From: Bacteroidota bacterium
Lineage (GTDB): Bacteria; Bacteroidota; Bacteroidia; Bacteroidales; Paludibacteraceae
DNA: 43,491 nucleotides
Direction of reading: 5' to 3'
Assembly (NCBI GenBank): GCA_022708505.1
Contig: JAKIYP010000013.1
Span: 1 to 43,491 of the forward strand
Shown here: one piece after another, positions 9,072-18,141 of the stretch
Layout of the letters: every line of letters begins with the position of its first letter
Numbering within the stretch: position 1 is the first letter of the stretch
Translations under genes and position numbers: made by a program
Notes under the pieces: model-generated
Databases searched by the model: none
Told to the model about the DNA's origin: nothing
The model's input: only the letters and a program-made list of their open reading frames with translations

Positions 9072-10430
9072 GAGTTTTTTGTTGAGGGTAATCAGGATGA
9101 TACCACAAACAATGACGAAAAGTGCCACGTAAAGGAATATCTTTCCTGCACCCATCGATTCTACTGAAGATGCTAAGAAGCCACCCACGATGTTTGCCAC
9201 AAATGATGAAAGCAACCAAACACCCATCAGCACAGAGGCTAATTTGGGAGGTGATAGTTTTGTAACAACCGACAAGCCAACCGGTGACAAACACAATTCT
9301 CCGAGCGTGTGAACCAGATAGGTAAGAACCAACCAAATCAGACTGGCTTTAATACTGATATCTTCCGTATCTCCACCTCTTTCGGCAACAGCGCCCAGCA
9401 TGAAGAAGAAGCCAACGCCGAGAATAACCATCCCAAGACCCATTTTGATGGGAGTTGTCAGTTTTTTACCGGTTTTAGAAACCCAGAACATACCAAAGAG
9501 CGGAGCAAGCAATACGATAAATAAGGGGTTTACAGACTGAAACCACGCGGTAGGAATCTCATAACCAAATACCACGCGGTCTACATATTTATCAGTATAA
9601 AGACTCAATGAAGAACCTGCTTGTTCGAATCCTGCCCAGAAGAAAATGGCAAACACAAAGAGTACAAAGATAACGGTAATACGTTGTTTTTCTTCTTTCG
9701 TAAGTGGCTTTTTCGTGTCAACAGGCGCTTCGAGGTTGATGGCAGATGCCTGTAATGAACCCGGTCGTTTTCCTATATTGCCCAGGTATTTCTGAGCGAG
9801 TGTGTTGAAGAATATCTGTCCGAGGAACATACCAACAGCAGCGGCAAGGAACCCGTAACGGTAACCGTAGCTGATAATTACTTCTCCGGTTTCACTTGTA
9901 ACAGTGCCTGCAAATAAATTATCGGTCAGGAATCCTACAACCAGCGGAGCCATAAAGGCACCTAAGTTGATACCCATGTAGAAAATGGAGAAAGCAGAAT
10001 CCCTTCTTTCGTCCCCTTCTTCATATAATCCTCCTACCAAAGTTGATATATTTGGTTTGAAAAAACCGTTTCCTATGATTAATAATCCCAAACCAGCAAA
10101 GAGTCCCGCATGTGTGTTAACGGCAAATAATGTTAATTGTCCGAGCATCATGGTAATACCACCGATGGTGATGGCGTGTCGTTGCCCCAGCCATTTATCT
10201 GCAATCCAACCACCAATCAAGGGTGTGAAATATACGAATCCGGTAAAGAAACCATATATTAAACTCGCGTTTTGGGCGCTGATGTTGAGTCCACCTTCCA
10301 AATAAGTTTTTGTCAGATAAAGAATCAGGATACCCCGCATCCCGTAATAACTGAAACGTTCCCACATTTCAGTTAAGAACAATAAATACAGGCCTTTGGG
10401 ATGACCTGTTCTTTTTTTACCTTTTGTCAT
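9045..10430 (-). CDS. POT/PTR-family proton-dependent oligopeptide transporter
   Basis: This protein of 461 residues belongs to the major facilitator superfamily, with about 12 membrane segments. The family signature EMWERFSYYGMRGI is at residues 20-33, holding the ExxER motif used in proton coupling. The second family pattern FYMGINLGAFMAPLVVG appears further on. These transporters import di- and tripeptides with protons. The protein is somewhat shorter than the usual 480-510 residues. A strong -33/-7 promoter lies 42-71 bases upstream of ATG 10430. Its 3' end overlaps the convergent ABC ATPase gene by 27 bases. Peptide uptake fits the amino-acid fermenting profile suggested by the nearby glutamate dehydrogenase. 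Confidence 0.93.
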   Translation of the reverse strand: MTKGKKRTGHPKGLYLLFLTEMWERFSYYGMRGILILYLTKTYLEGGLNISAQNASLIYGFFTGFVYFTPLIGGWIADKWLGQRHAITIGGITMMLGQLTLFAVNTHAGLFAGLGLLIIGNGFFKPNISTLVGGLYEEGDERRDSAFSIFYMGINLGAFMAPLVVGFLTDNLFAGTVTSETGEVIISYGYRYGFLAAAVGMFLGQIFFNTLAQKYLGNIGKRPGSLQASAINLEAPVDTKKPLTKEEKQRITVIFVLFVFAIFFWAGFEQAGSSLSLYTDKYVDRVVFGYEIPTAWFQSVNPLFIVLLAPLFGMFWVSKTGKKLTTPIKMGLGMVILGVGFFFMLGAVAERGGDTEDISIKASLIWLVLTYLVHTLGELCLSPVGLSVVTKLSPPKLASVLMGVWLLSSFVANIVGGFLASSVESMGAGKIFLYVALFVIVCGIILITLNKKLLRMMHGVR

Positions 10431-10471
10431 TATTTTCAGATTTTATTTAACGCTTTTTCGAAAAGCAGGTG

Positions 10472-10501
10472 CAAAAATAATAAACTTGTTTGAATATACA
10501 A
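10472..10501 (-). promoter_or_regulatory. Putative promoter of the POT transporter gene
   Basis: On the minus strand TATTTTTG (10479-10472) matches the TAnnTTTG -7 box and TTG (10501-10499) sits exactly 19 bases upstream, the canonical Bacteroidetes spacing. The leader would be about 35 bases. The -33 triplet is only 4 bases from the stop codon of the upstream gene, so the intergenic space is just large enough for this promoter. Confidence 0.6.
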
Positions 10502-10504
10502 TAT

Positions 10505-13489
10505 TTATTCAACCAAGTTTAACGTGTCAGCCGGTTTCATAACCACACCAATATTTTTCCGGCCATCCGACTTGATGATGATGGGGTTGTTGAATCGAAC
10601 TTGTCTCACATATTCACTTTCATAAATGGCTTCTTGTGTATTTAGAAAATCAATGTCGAAGGAACCTTCTTTGTTGAACGGGTTGATGGTGAAATAGGAA
10701 ACCCCGAAAGAAGTCAGGTTTTGGAAGAAATGGGTACCCTGACTCGGCTCTATCCTGTAGTTCGATAATCCCGATTCAACGATGAGCATGGCATTGCTGA
10801 TGTGCGGCCATTTTACAGGAATTCCCAACCAGGGGTCACTGGAGCCCCACCGACCAGGACCCACCAACACATAATGCCTGTTTTCGGCGATCATTTTTTT
10901 GTTCAGTTTTTCGATGTCATACATGATCAGCTGATTTATAGAGGCGTTAAAGGCTTCGGGCTTTACATAAATGATGTCATATACATCGCTGGTAATGCCG
11001 TGTCCCAGTACACTGTTGCTGCTGATGATGGTGTCTTCTTCCTGTATCTTGCCGATATCTTCGTTGATGTTTTCATTGGAATCAACTATCGGTCTGATTT
11101 GCAGAAAATAAAAGGTATGCTGTTTATTTTCTGAATAATCTAAATTTACCGCGAATTCAATTTCGATGGGGCGACCCATTTCATTGTGGGCAATTTTCAG
11201 TACATCAGTTAAAATATCAGCTAAAGGAAAAACATTATGTTGCAGGATGTTGGCGAAAGTGATGATCTTCCGGCCTCCTTCGTAAATGCCGTCGTAAATC
11301 ATTTGCTCCTGCACATCGTACGTTGAAGCGATGTATTTCAGTGTGCCGTCTTTTAATGCGTCCTGTACATTGATTTTAAGCAGGTTGAAGCCATCATCCA
11401 CCTGGGGAGTAAAGTGAATGTTATTCAGGTCAAGCGCATTGAAATAGGTTTGTGTCTCCCGCAAGGCATATTCCAGACTGCTGGTTTGCAGGATATTATG
11501 CGGATATGCAGGTGAAAAACGCAGGGTAACTCCTCCGTCCACAATGTATTTACCCAGACCAAGGGCAACATTGGCAATGCCATCTTCGGGTCTTTCAGAA
11601 CCAATCGGGTAATAATTCAATGACTTGGCTACTCCCGAGAAAGAAGGATAAAAACGGTTTTCATATTGACTTCCACAAGTTTCTTGTAAGACAATGGCCA
11701 TTTTTTCTTCATCAATCACATTTTTGGTTGCTGTCATGTATAGTTTACTCTGCTGAAAATACACAGATGCATATACCGCTTTGATAGCTTCGGTGAGCAA
11801 AGAAAGCGTCTGGGTGCGACTTGCCTTGTTGTATGGCACCATGTAAGTAGAGTAAATGCCGGCAAATGGCTGATAGTGTGAATCTTCAAGTAAACTGGAA
11901 GACCTTACTGCTACCGGAGTGCTGATGACACCCAGAAAAGCATAGAGATCGGCAATCAGTTTTTTAGGTAATCGGGCATGCAAAAAACGTTTCAGGATTT
12001 CTTCATCCGGTAAATCCGATAAAGCAATCGGATATAAATCGTTCATTTCCATAAATTCGGAGAAGATGTCGGTACAAATGACCACCGTCTTCGGAATCAC
12101 AATCTGTACATTGTCATGCTGTTGTAACTTCTCATTCCGTTTAATCATGGAGTCGATGAAAGCCAGTCCGCGCCCTTTACCACCCATCGAGCCGTCACCG
12201 ATACGGGCAAAATTGGAGTACTGGTCGAATCTTTCCCGCTGGAAAACGGCCACCACGCCACGATTTTTAATTTTTCGGTATTTCACAATGCCTCCGAAGA
12301 GCACCTGACGGAGTTTATTCAAGTCTTCAATGCCGGGGTCATAAATATTCGTGTTTTTAAAGAACTCTGCCAACGGGAACATGGCCCTTGAATACAACCA
12401 GCGAGACACGTTGTTGCGGGTAACGTGATACATCAGGCATTCATCGCTCAGGTTGAAAAAAACATCCTGTAAGTCCCGCAGGTTTCTTACCCGTGCTTCT
12501 ACTTCTCCGGTGTTGGGATTCTTAAAAATAAAATCTGAGAATCCGAAGTTCAGGTTAATCCGATCGCGAAGTTCAGTCAGCAAGGTTGGAGAGTGTTTAC
12601 TGATAAAGGCTGCTTTTACCCTTTCGGCTTCTTCTTTATTCTTATCGTCGGATGACTGGATTATCAACGGAATAAACTTATCCTGTTTTCTGATTTCTTC
12701 ACACAAGATAATGCCTGCCTGTTTATCTTTAATACCCTCTTTTTGGAAACTGACATCAGCAATAACCCCAAGCATGTTATCCTTATATGTGTTGTATATG
12801 GATATAGCTTCTTCGTAGGTACGGGCAAAGAGTATTTTCGGTCGTCCGCGCATCCGTAACATCTGTTCATGTTCGTTCAACGCTTCTGTCATGAACGAAA
12901 GTGATTGTTTAAAAACACATTTGTACAGATGGGGCAGAATAGACGAATAGAAATGAATGGAATCTTCCACAAACAGGATTACCTGTACACCCACCGATGC
13001 CACATCTTCTTTCACATTCATCTTATCCTCCAACATCTTGGTAATTGCCAACAGGATGTCGGGATTTCCGAGCCAGCTGAAAACATAATCAATCGCGCTT
13101 AAATCTTCGTTGGATATCCTTTTGGAAACTGATTTGGAGAAAGGTGTCAGTACCACGATGGGGATATTAGGGTAATGCATTTTAACATCTTTCGCCCATT
13201 CAAAAGGATTGATGCTGTCGCCACTCGGCATTGAAATAATCACGTCAAAATCCCGTTCTTTCAACATTCTGTTGGCATCTTTCTCGTTCGAAACCAGTGT
13301 AAACCGTGGAGGATATCGCAGGTTAAGCGCTGTATATTCATTGAAAATCTGTTCGTCAATCCGGCCGTCTTCTTCCAGCATAAAAGAATCGTATTTACTT
13401 GCATAAAGCAGGATGTTGTAAATGCGATGCTTCATCAAATCAGCAAAAGAAGTGTCTTTAAAATATAATTGTTTGATATTCCTGTACAT
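10505..13489 (-). CDS. Two receiver-like domains fused to a PEP synthase/PPDK ATP-grasp domain
   Basis: The protein has 994 residues. Residues about 23-155 form a degenerate receiver fold: strands NILLYA and DVIISMP are present, but a clear phosphoacceptor site is not. Residues 167-310 form a second receiver with the expected active site: E175-D176 in LFVEDS, D245 in GVIADVSF, S279/S280 in IIQSS and K298 in ISKHS. From about 430 comes the PPDK_N ATP-binding domain: GGKGRGLAF, the diagnostic VAVRSSSLLED and FAGIYSTYM segment, and LQIRPI. There is no phosphohistidine swivel domain (GGxTSH) and no C-terminal PEP barrel. Instead about 170 residues of unknown type follow, with GPGRWGSSDPWLG. It therefore cannot be a complete PEP synthase. 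It may be a phosphorylation-controlled nucleotide-dependent regulator, which is inference. No neighbour partner is evident. Confidence 0.85.
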   Translation of the reverse strand: MYRNIKQLYFKDTSFADLMKHRIYNILLYASKYDSFMLEEDGRIDEQIFNEYTALNLRYPPRFTLVSNEKDANRMLKERDFDVIISMPSGDSINPFEWAKDVKMHYPNIPIVVLTPFSKSVSKRISNEDLSAIDYVFSWLGNPDILLAITKMLEDKMNVKEDVASVGVQVILFVEDSIHFYSSILPHLYKCVFKQSLSFMTEALNEHEQMLRMRGRPKILFARTYEEAISIYNTYKDNMLGVIADVSFQKEGIKDKQAGIILCEEIRKQDKFIPLIIQSSDDKNKEEAERVKAAFISKHSPTLLTELRDRINLNFGFSDFIFKNPNTGEVEARVRNLRDLQDVFFNLSDECLMYHVTRNNVSRWLYSRAMFPLAEFFKNTNIYDPGIEDLNKLRQVLFGGIVKYRKIKNRGVVAVFQRERFDQYSNFARIGDGSMGGKGRGLAFIDSMIKRNEKLQQHDNVQIVIPKTVVICTDIFSEFMEMNDLYPIALSDLPDEEILKRFLHARLPKKLIADLYAFLGVISTPVAVRSSSLLEDSHYQPFAGIYSTYMVPYNKASRTQTLSLLTEAIKAVYASVYFQQSKLYMTATKNVIDEEKMAIVLQETCGSQYENRFYPSFSGVAKSLNYYPIGSERPEDGIANVALGLGKYIVDGGVTLRFSPAYPHNILQTSSLEYALRETQTYFNALDLNNIHFTPQVDDGFNLLKINVQDALKDGTLKYIASTYDVQEQMIYDGIYEGGRKIITFANILQHNVFPLADILTDVLKIAHNEMGRPIEIEFAVNLDYSENKQHTFYFLQIRPIVDSNENINEDIGKIQEEDTIISSNSVLGHGITSDVYDIIYVKPEAFNASINQLIMYDIEKLNKKMIAENRHYVLVGPGRWGSSDPWLGIPVKWPHISNAMLIVESGLSNYRIEPSQGTHFFQNLTSFGVSYFTINPFNKEGSFDIDFLNTQEAIYESEYVRQVRFNNPIIIKSDGRKNIGVVMKPADTLNLVE

Positions 13490-13537
13490 GACTATAATTT
13501 AAATTTATATGCAGAAAAAATAAATTTCAGAAACGAA

Positions 13538-13566
13538 TTGTTTATTGGAAAAAACATATAACTTTG
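13538..13566 (+). promoter_or_regulatory. Putative promoter of gdhA
   Basis: TAACTTTG (13559-13566) matches the -7 box and TTG (13538-13540) precedes it by 18 bases. This leaves a leader of about 65 bases before ATG 13637. The -33 to -7 spacing is one or two bases short of optimum. Confidence 0.5.
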
Positions 13567-13636
13567 GTGGTGTAATTGAAGCACAAAGCTAATAATCTAA
13601 AATCAAATCACAATAACAATTTAAAACTAATTGTTT

Positions 13637-14971
13637 ATGGATATAGAAAAAATCATGTCGTCGCTCGAAGCGAAACATCCGGGAGAACAAGAGTATTTAC
13701 AGGCTGTACGGGAAGTGTTGATCAGTATCGAAGCTGTATATAACGAACATCCCGAGTTTGAAAAAGCCAAAATAGCAGAAAGAATGGTGGAGCCGGATCG
13801 GATTTTTACCTTTAAGGTGTCCTGGGTCGATGACCGGGGGGATGTGCAGGTAAATCTGGGTTACCGGGTTCAGTATAATAATGCCATTGGACCATATAAA
13901 GGCGGACTGCGATTCCACTCTTCAGTTACACTTTCCATTCTGAAGTTCCTGGGTTTTGAACAAACCTTTAAAAACGCGTTGACAACCCTGCCGATGGGAG
14001 GAGGAAAGGGTGGTTCCGATTTCAACCCGAGGGGTAAGTCGCCAGCTGAAGTAATGCGTTTTTGTCAGGCTTATATGCTGGAACTCTGGCGACATATCGG
14101 ACCCGAAACCGACATTCCCGCCGGAGATATCGGGGTAGGTGCACGCGAAATTGGATATTTATATGGTATGTATCGAAAGCTGGCGCGTGAAAATACCGGT
14201 GTGTTTACCGGAAAAGGACTTGAATACGGTGGTTCGCTGATTCGTCCGGAAGCAACGGGTTTCGGAGGCTTGTACTTTGTCAGCCGGATGCTCGAAACAG
14301 CAGGAGATAGTATGAAAGGCAAAACCATCGCCATTTCAGGTTTTGGTAATGTGGCCTGGGGGGCGGCGTTGAAAGCCACGCAAATGGGAGCTAAAGTAAT
14401 CACCATTTCTGGTCCGGATGGTTATGTGTTGGATGAAAATGGAATTTCGGGAGAAAAAATTGAATATATGCTCGATTTACGGGCTACCTGTAACGATGTG
14501 GTGGCTCCTTATGCTGAAAAATATGGCGTACCGTTTTTCCCCGATAAAAGACCGTGGGAAGTGAAGGTTGATATTGCCTTGCCCTGTGCCACGCAGAATG
14601 AACTAAATGCCGATGATGCCCGAATGCTGATAAACAATGGTGTAAAGTGTGTGGGAGAAATATCTAATATGGGTTGTACCCCGGAGGCTATAGATTTATT
14701 TATTGAACATAAAGTGCTTTATGGTCCGGGTAAAGCCGTGAATGCAGGCGGTGTAGCTACATCGGGACTCGAGATGACACAAAATGCCATGCACATTAAC
14801 TGGACAACGGCTGAAGTAGATGCGAAACTGCAACAAATCATGTCAGAAATTCATGCACAATGTGTCAGATATGGCAGAGAGGCTGATGGATACATTAATT
14901 ATATGAAAGGTGCCAATGTGGCAGGTTTTTTAAAAGTTGCAAAAGCGATGCTGGCGCAGGGGGTGGTTTGA
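13637..14971 (+). CDS. gdhA: NAD(P)-specific glutamate dehydrogenase, hexameric type
   Basis: The enzyme interconverts 2-oxoglutarate plus ammonia and glutamate in the cytoplasm. With ATG 13637 as start it has 444 residues, the usual length of the small hexameric class. A TTG six bases upstream (13631) would also open the frame, but the ATG gives the typical N-terminus MDIEKIMSSLEAKHPGE. Seen motifs are the substrate-binding GPYKGGLRFHSSV and PMGGGKGGSDF (catalytic Lys in the GGGKGG run), PAGDIGVGAREIGYLYG, the Rossmann GFGNVAWGAA and the late NAGGVATSGLEM. Coenzyme preference cannot be read with certainty; close relatives of this length are mostly NADP-linked. It stands alone, with a heptanucleotide array starting right after the stop codon. 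Confidence 0.96.
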   Translation: MDIEKIMSSLEAKHPGEQEYLQAVREVLISIEAVYNEHPEFEKAKIAERMVEPDRIFTFKVSWVDDRGDVQVNLGYRVQYNNAIGPYKGGLRFHSSVTLSILKFLGFEQTFKNALTTLPMGGGKGGSDFNPRGKSPAEVMRFCQAYMLELWRHIGPETDIPAGDIGVGAREIGYLYGMYRKLARENTGVFTGKGLEYGGSLIRPEATGFGGLYFVSRMLETAGDSMKGKTIAISGFGNVAWGAALKATQMGAKVITISGPDGYVLDENGISGEKIEYMLDLRATCNDVVAPYAEKYGVPFFPDKRPWEVKVDIALPCATQNELNADDARMLINNGVKCVGEISNMGCTPEAIDLFIEHKVLYGPGKAVNAGGVATSGLEMTQNAMHINWTTAEVDAKLQQIMSEIHAQCVRYGREADGYINYMKGANVAGFLKVAKAMLAQGVV

Positions 14972-15015
14972 AAGCGGAAAACTGAAAACTGAAAACGAAT
15001 AGCTAATAGTGAATA
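14972..15015. repeat. Heptanucleotide array (GCGGAAA / ACTGAAA / GCTAATA words)
   Basis: After the gdhA stop the sequence reads in 7-base steps GCGGAAA, ACTGAAA, ACTGAAA, ACGAATA, GCTAATA, GTGAATA and then enters the mobile-element-like unit at 15016. The same words occur in inverse orientation at 15312-15389. The two arrays thus extend the inverted repeat that frames 15016-15311. Confidence 0.85.
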
Positions 15016-15311
15016 ATGCGAATCAGGAGTAGAAAGGTTATATTATCAGAAGAATTTGAAACATGAGCGAATGTATTCTTGCTTCGTTTACGAAGCGAAG
15101 TTTTGTAACCAGTAAGCTTGCTTACTGGATCAGGAAGACTACTCAGATATATGGCTTCCGTAGGAAGCAAGCTTCATACGCTATGAGTTCGCTGCCTACG
15201 GCAGCAGAGGGTTGTAGAAGGTTTGTTCTTTCCAGTAAGCAAGCTTACTGGTTACAAAACTTTGCTTCCTACGGAAGCATAAGAAAGCACTTTTCAACTC
15301 CTGATTCGCAT
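15016..15311. mobile_element. MITE-like element, copy 1 (296 bp)
   Basis: The left end ATGCGAATCAGGAGTAGAAA (15016-15035) is mirrored at the right end, which reads ATGCGAATCAGGAGTTGAAA on the minus strand (15311-15292). Inside, 15101-15128 and 15232-15259 form a perfect 28-bp inverted repeat (starting TTTTGTAACCAGTAAGC). Each arm is itself nearly palindromic around CCAGTAAGC/GCTTACTGG. Smaller hairpins with GCTTCCGTAGGAAGC and CTGCCTACGGCAG words fill the centre. An 84-codon frame inside looks spurious. No transposase is present, so a non-autonomous element is inferred. The same ends recur at 41031-41307. Confidence 0.75.
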
Positions 15312-15389
15312 TATTAGCTATTCACTATTAGCTATTCTATTCACTATTCACTATTAGCTATTCGTTTTCCGTTTTCCGCTTTCCGCTTT
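15312..15389. repeat. Heptanucleotide array, inverse orientation
   Basis: Read on the minus strand it steps through GCGGAAA, GCGGAAA, ACGGAAA, ACGAATA, GCTAATA, GTGAATA, GTGAATA, a shortened GAATA, GCTAATA, GTGAATA, GCTAATA. It mirrors 14972-15015, so the pair would pair as an outer inverted repeat around the element. After it, 15390-15520 shows nothing beyond AT-rich leader sequence. Confidence 0.85.
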
Positions 15390-15520
15390 ATGGATGATTA
15401 TTAAAATTAACTTAATGTCTGTTCTTCGTTAATCGGTTTTAAATGTTAAAATCAAAATGTTAAAATACACCAAATCAAGCTGACAAATGATTTCAGCGGA
15501 ACAGTTTTTGTATAATTTAG

Positions 15521-15543
15521 TGCCGGAAATAAAAAATCCGGCA
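15521..15543 (+). promoter_or_regulatory. Hairpin in the leader of the DegP-like protease gene
   Basis: TGCCGGA (15521-15527) pairs with TCCGGCA (15537-15543) over a 9-base A-rich loop, 21 bases before ATG 15565. It has no T-run, so a terminator is less likely than a structured 5' leader. No clear -7 box was found between the arrays and this hairpin. Confidence 0.45.
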
Positions 15544-15564
15544 TTATTTATTTAATTTAAAACT

Positions 15565-17052
15565 ATGCGTATGAGAAGAAATAAAATTTTTCAGGTTATC
15601 GGTTTGGTGTTGTTGGTAGTAATGGTCACTGTGGCTACAAATTACGTGATGAACAGAAGCAACGCCAGTCAAAATCAAAGTAACTTTTCGTTTGATCAGG
15701 TTCCTGCCAGTTATGCCAATTTTAAAAATGCTTCCAGAGCAGGGGACACTGATTTTACAGTAGCTGCCGAATTAACAGTGAACGCGGTGGTACACGTGAA
15801 AGTGAAATCAGAAGTGATGCAGTCGAGGGGATTCAGCGGAGATCCGTTTTTCGAATACTTTTTCGGACCCCAATTTCGTCAGCAACAACCCCAGATTCGT
15901 GAAGGAGCTGGTTCCGGGGTTATCATTTCCAGTGATGGGTATATTGTTACCAACAACCACGTAATTGATAATTCGAAGGAAATTGAAGTGGTGTTGAATG
16001 ATAAACAATCTTTTCCAGCAACGGTTGTGGGTTCAGATCCCAATACCGATATTGCCCTGTTGAAGATTGAAGAAAAGGATTTGCCATTTATTATATTCGG
16101 CAACTCGGATTCATTGAAGGTTGGTGAATGGGTATTGGCAGTGGGTAATCCCTTTAACCTGACATCAACTGTAACGGCAGGTATCGTGAGCGCCAAGGCC
16201 AGGAATATCAATATCCTGAATGCTGCCATGAAAATAGAGTCGTTTATACAAACAGATGCAGCCGTAAATCCCGGCAACAGTGGTGGAGCGCTTGTTAATA
16301 CACGCGGAGAACTGGTGGGAATCAACACAGCCATTGCATCTCAGACAGGGTCGTTTACGGGCTATTCTTTTGCAGTGCCTTCCAGTATCGTTCAAAAAGT
16401 TGTATCTGATATTCGTCAGTATGGCGTGGTGCAACGTGCTGTATTGGGTGTAGAAATCAGAGACATTAATGGGGAACTTGCCAAGGAGAAGAATATTAAG
16501 ACTTTTGATGGAGCTTATGTTGCCAATGTAGTAGAAAGCAGTGCAGCCGATAAAGCAGGTGTAAAATCCGGTGATATCATTACCAATGTAAATGGTGTTG
16601 CAGTTAAATCGGTAGCGCAATTGCAGGAGCAGGTAGGGCGTTATCGTCCCGGTGATAAGATTTACATTGAAATATTACGCGACAACAAAAAACAAAAGCT
16701 GAATGTCGAACTCAAAAACCGCCAGGGTAATACCGAATTGGTTTCTTCAGATGTAAATATTGACTTGTTGGGAGCAACTTTCAAAGAAGCCGACAGTAAG
16801 ACCAAAGAAAAATTTGGTGTGGATTACGGAGTTGAGGTAAAATCGGTGGGTAAAGGTAAATTCAGTAATGCCGGTATCAAAAGCGGATACATCATATTGA
16901 AAATCAATAATATCAGGATGAGCAGTGAAAAAGACATTGAAACTGCCATGAAGGCTGTGATGGATAATGCAGACCAGAATAAGGTGCTCTGGATTACCGG
17001 ATTTTATCCGAATGGCAAGACTGCCTATTACGCGATTGACCTGAATAATTAA
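15565..17052 (+). CDS. degP: DegP/HtrA (Do-type) periplasmic serine endoprotease
   Basis: The protein has 495 residues. An N-terminal membrane or signal segment (about residues 9-28) is followed by a trypsin-like domain whose catalytic triad is visible: H132 in TNNHVID, D162 in NTDIALLKI and S239 in PGNSGGAL. Two PDZ domains follow, about 285-375 (AVLGVEIRDI, AGVKSGDIITNVNG) and about 400-490 (AGIKSGYIILKINN). The family degrades or refolds damaged envelope proteins. ATG 15565 is used; an in-frame ATG two codons later (15571) is equally possible. A leader hairpin and a strong downstream hairpin mark it as a single-gene unit. It is adjacent to rpoD in the same direction but separated by a terminator. 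Confidence 0.96.
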   Translation: MRMRRNKIFQVIGLVLLVVMVTVATNYVMNRSNASQNQSNFSFDQVPASYANFKNASRAGDTDFTVAAELTVNAVVHVKVKSEVMQSRGFSGDPFFEYFFGPQFRQQQPQIREGAGSGVIISSDGYIVTNNHVIDNSKEIEVVLNDKQSFPATVVGSDPNTDIALLKIEEKDLPFIIFGNSDSLKVGEWVLAVGNPFNLTSTVTAGIVSAKARNINILNAAMKIESFIQTDAAVNPGNSGGALVNTRGELVGINTAIASQTGSFTGYSFAVPSSIVQKVVSDIRQYGVVQRAVLGVEIRDINGELAKEKNIKTFDGAYVANVVESSAADKAGVKSGDIITNVNGVAVKSVAQLQEQVGRYRPGDKIYIEILRDNKKQKLNVELKNRQGNTELVSSDVNIDLLGATFKEADSKTKEKFGVDYGVEVKSVGKGKFSNAGIKSGYIILKINNIRMSSEKDIETAMKAVMDNADQNKVLWITGFYPNGKTAYYAIDLNN

Positions 17053-17086
17053 TTCGCTATAGATCGATCAGCTTTTCAAAGAATTG

Positions 17087-17124
17087 AACAAACAGTCCTT
17101 TGCAAAATCAAGGGACTGTTTGTT
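17087..17124 (+). terminator. Intrinsic terminator after degP
   Basis: AACAAACAGTCC (17087-17098) pairs with GGACTGTTTGTT (17113-17124). The run TTAATTTTTAAT follows. Position between degP and rpoD agrees with a transcription stop. Confidence 0.75.
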
Positions 17125-17228
17125 TAATTTTTAATAAACTTATCAACACGATAAAACATTTTACAAACTGAAACGTTTAAAGCATTAAAAGTAAAAGATT
17201 TCTATTTTTTTATATTGAATAATTTTAC

Positions 17229-17236
17229 TAACTTTG
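17229..17236 (+). promoter_or_regulatory. -7 box of the rpoD promoter
   Basis: TAACTTTG matches TAnnTTTG exactly and lies 22 bases before the rpoD ATG. No TTG occurs at the expected -33 distance, where a T-run (17205-17210) is found instead. Confidence 0.5.
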
Positions 17237-17258
17237 CACGCTAATTTTCAAAAGAGGA

Positions 17259-18122
17259 ATGAGACAACTAAAAATTACTAAATCGATCACTAACAGGGAG
17301 AGCGCATCTCTGGATAAGTATCTGCAAGAGATTGGTCGTGAAGATCTTATCACAGTTGAGGAAGAAGTTGAACTTGCTCAGCGAATCCGGAACGGTGATA
17401 GAATTGCCTTAGAAAAATTGACTCGTGCTAACCTTCGCTTCGTTGTTTCTGTAGCTAAACAATATCAAAATCAAGGTCTTAGTTTGCCTGACTTAATTAA
17501 TGAGGGTAATCTGGGATTGATTAAAGCTGCAGAAAAGTTTGATGAAACACGTGGTTTCAAATTTATTTCTTATGCCGTGTGGTGGATTCGTCAATCCATT
17601 CTGCAGGCCTTGGCCGAGCAATCCCGTATTGTTCGTCTCCCGCTCAATCAGGTTGGTTCGCTGAATAAGATCAACAAAGCGTTTTCTAAATTTGAACAGG
17701 AAAACGAGCGCCGCCCATCTGCCGAGGAACTGGCTGAACAATTAGATGTTCCTGTTGAAAAGATTGCTGACACGATGAAAGTGTCTGGTCGTCACATTTC
17801 TGTTGATGCTCCTTTTGTTGAAGGGGAAGATAACAGTTTGCTTGATGTGATGATCAACGATGATTCTCCGAACGCCGACCGTGTTTTGATCAACGAATCA
17901 TTGTCAAAGGAAATTGAACGCGTATTGGCACATGCCTTATCTGATCGTGAAAGGGATATCGTGAAGAAATTCTTCGGTTTGGGAGTACCCGAAATGACAC
18001 TGGAAGAAATTGGAGATGAGTTTGGTCTGACTCGTGAAAGGGTGCGCCAAATCAAGGAAAAAGCCATCCGGAAATTAAAACCGCATTCGAGAAGTAAACT
18101 GCTGAAAAGTTTCTTAGGTTAA
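17259..18122 (+). CDS. rpoD: Primary RNA polymerase sigma factor (RpoD, Bacteroidetes short type)
   Basis: At 287 residues this is the short primary sigma of Bacteroidetes, which lacks the long region 1.1 and the nonconserved insert of E. coli sigma-70. Region 1.2 starts at [14 protein letters not shown]. Region 2 contains [30 protein letters not shown], and the promoter-melting [13 protein letters not shown]. Region 3 follows [13 protein letters not shown]. Region 4 ends with the helix-turn-helix [20 protein letters not shown]. It directs RNA polymerase to the TTTG/TAnnTTTG promoters seen across this window. It is transcribed alone: a -7 box precedes it and a hairpin with T-run follows. The start [14 protein letters not shown] is the family's usual N-terminus. 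Confidence 0.97.
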   Translation: MRQLKITKSITNRESASLDKYLQEIGREDLITVEEEVELAQRIRNGDRIALEKLTRANLRFVVSVAKQYQNQGLSLPDLINEGNLGLIKAAEKFDETRGFKFISYAVWWIRQSILQALAEQSRIVRLPLNQVGSLNKINKAFSKFEQENERRPSAEELAEQLDVPVEKIADTMKVSGRHISVDAPFVEGEDNSLLDVMINDDSPNADRVLINESLSKEIERVLAHALSDRERDIVKKFFGLGVPEMTLEEIGDEFGLTRERVRQIKEKAIRKLKPHSRSKLLKSFLG

Positions 18123-18141
18123 CAAATAATTAAACGTATTG

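Noticed and set aside
15063-15317. 84-codon plus-strand frame
   Set aside because: It lies wholly within the MITE-like element and its 28-bp inverted arms; the protein has no recognisable features.
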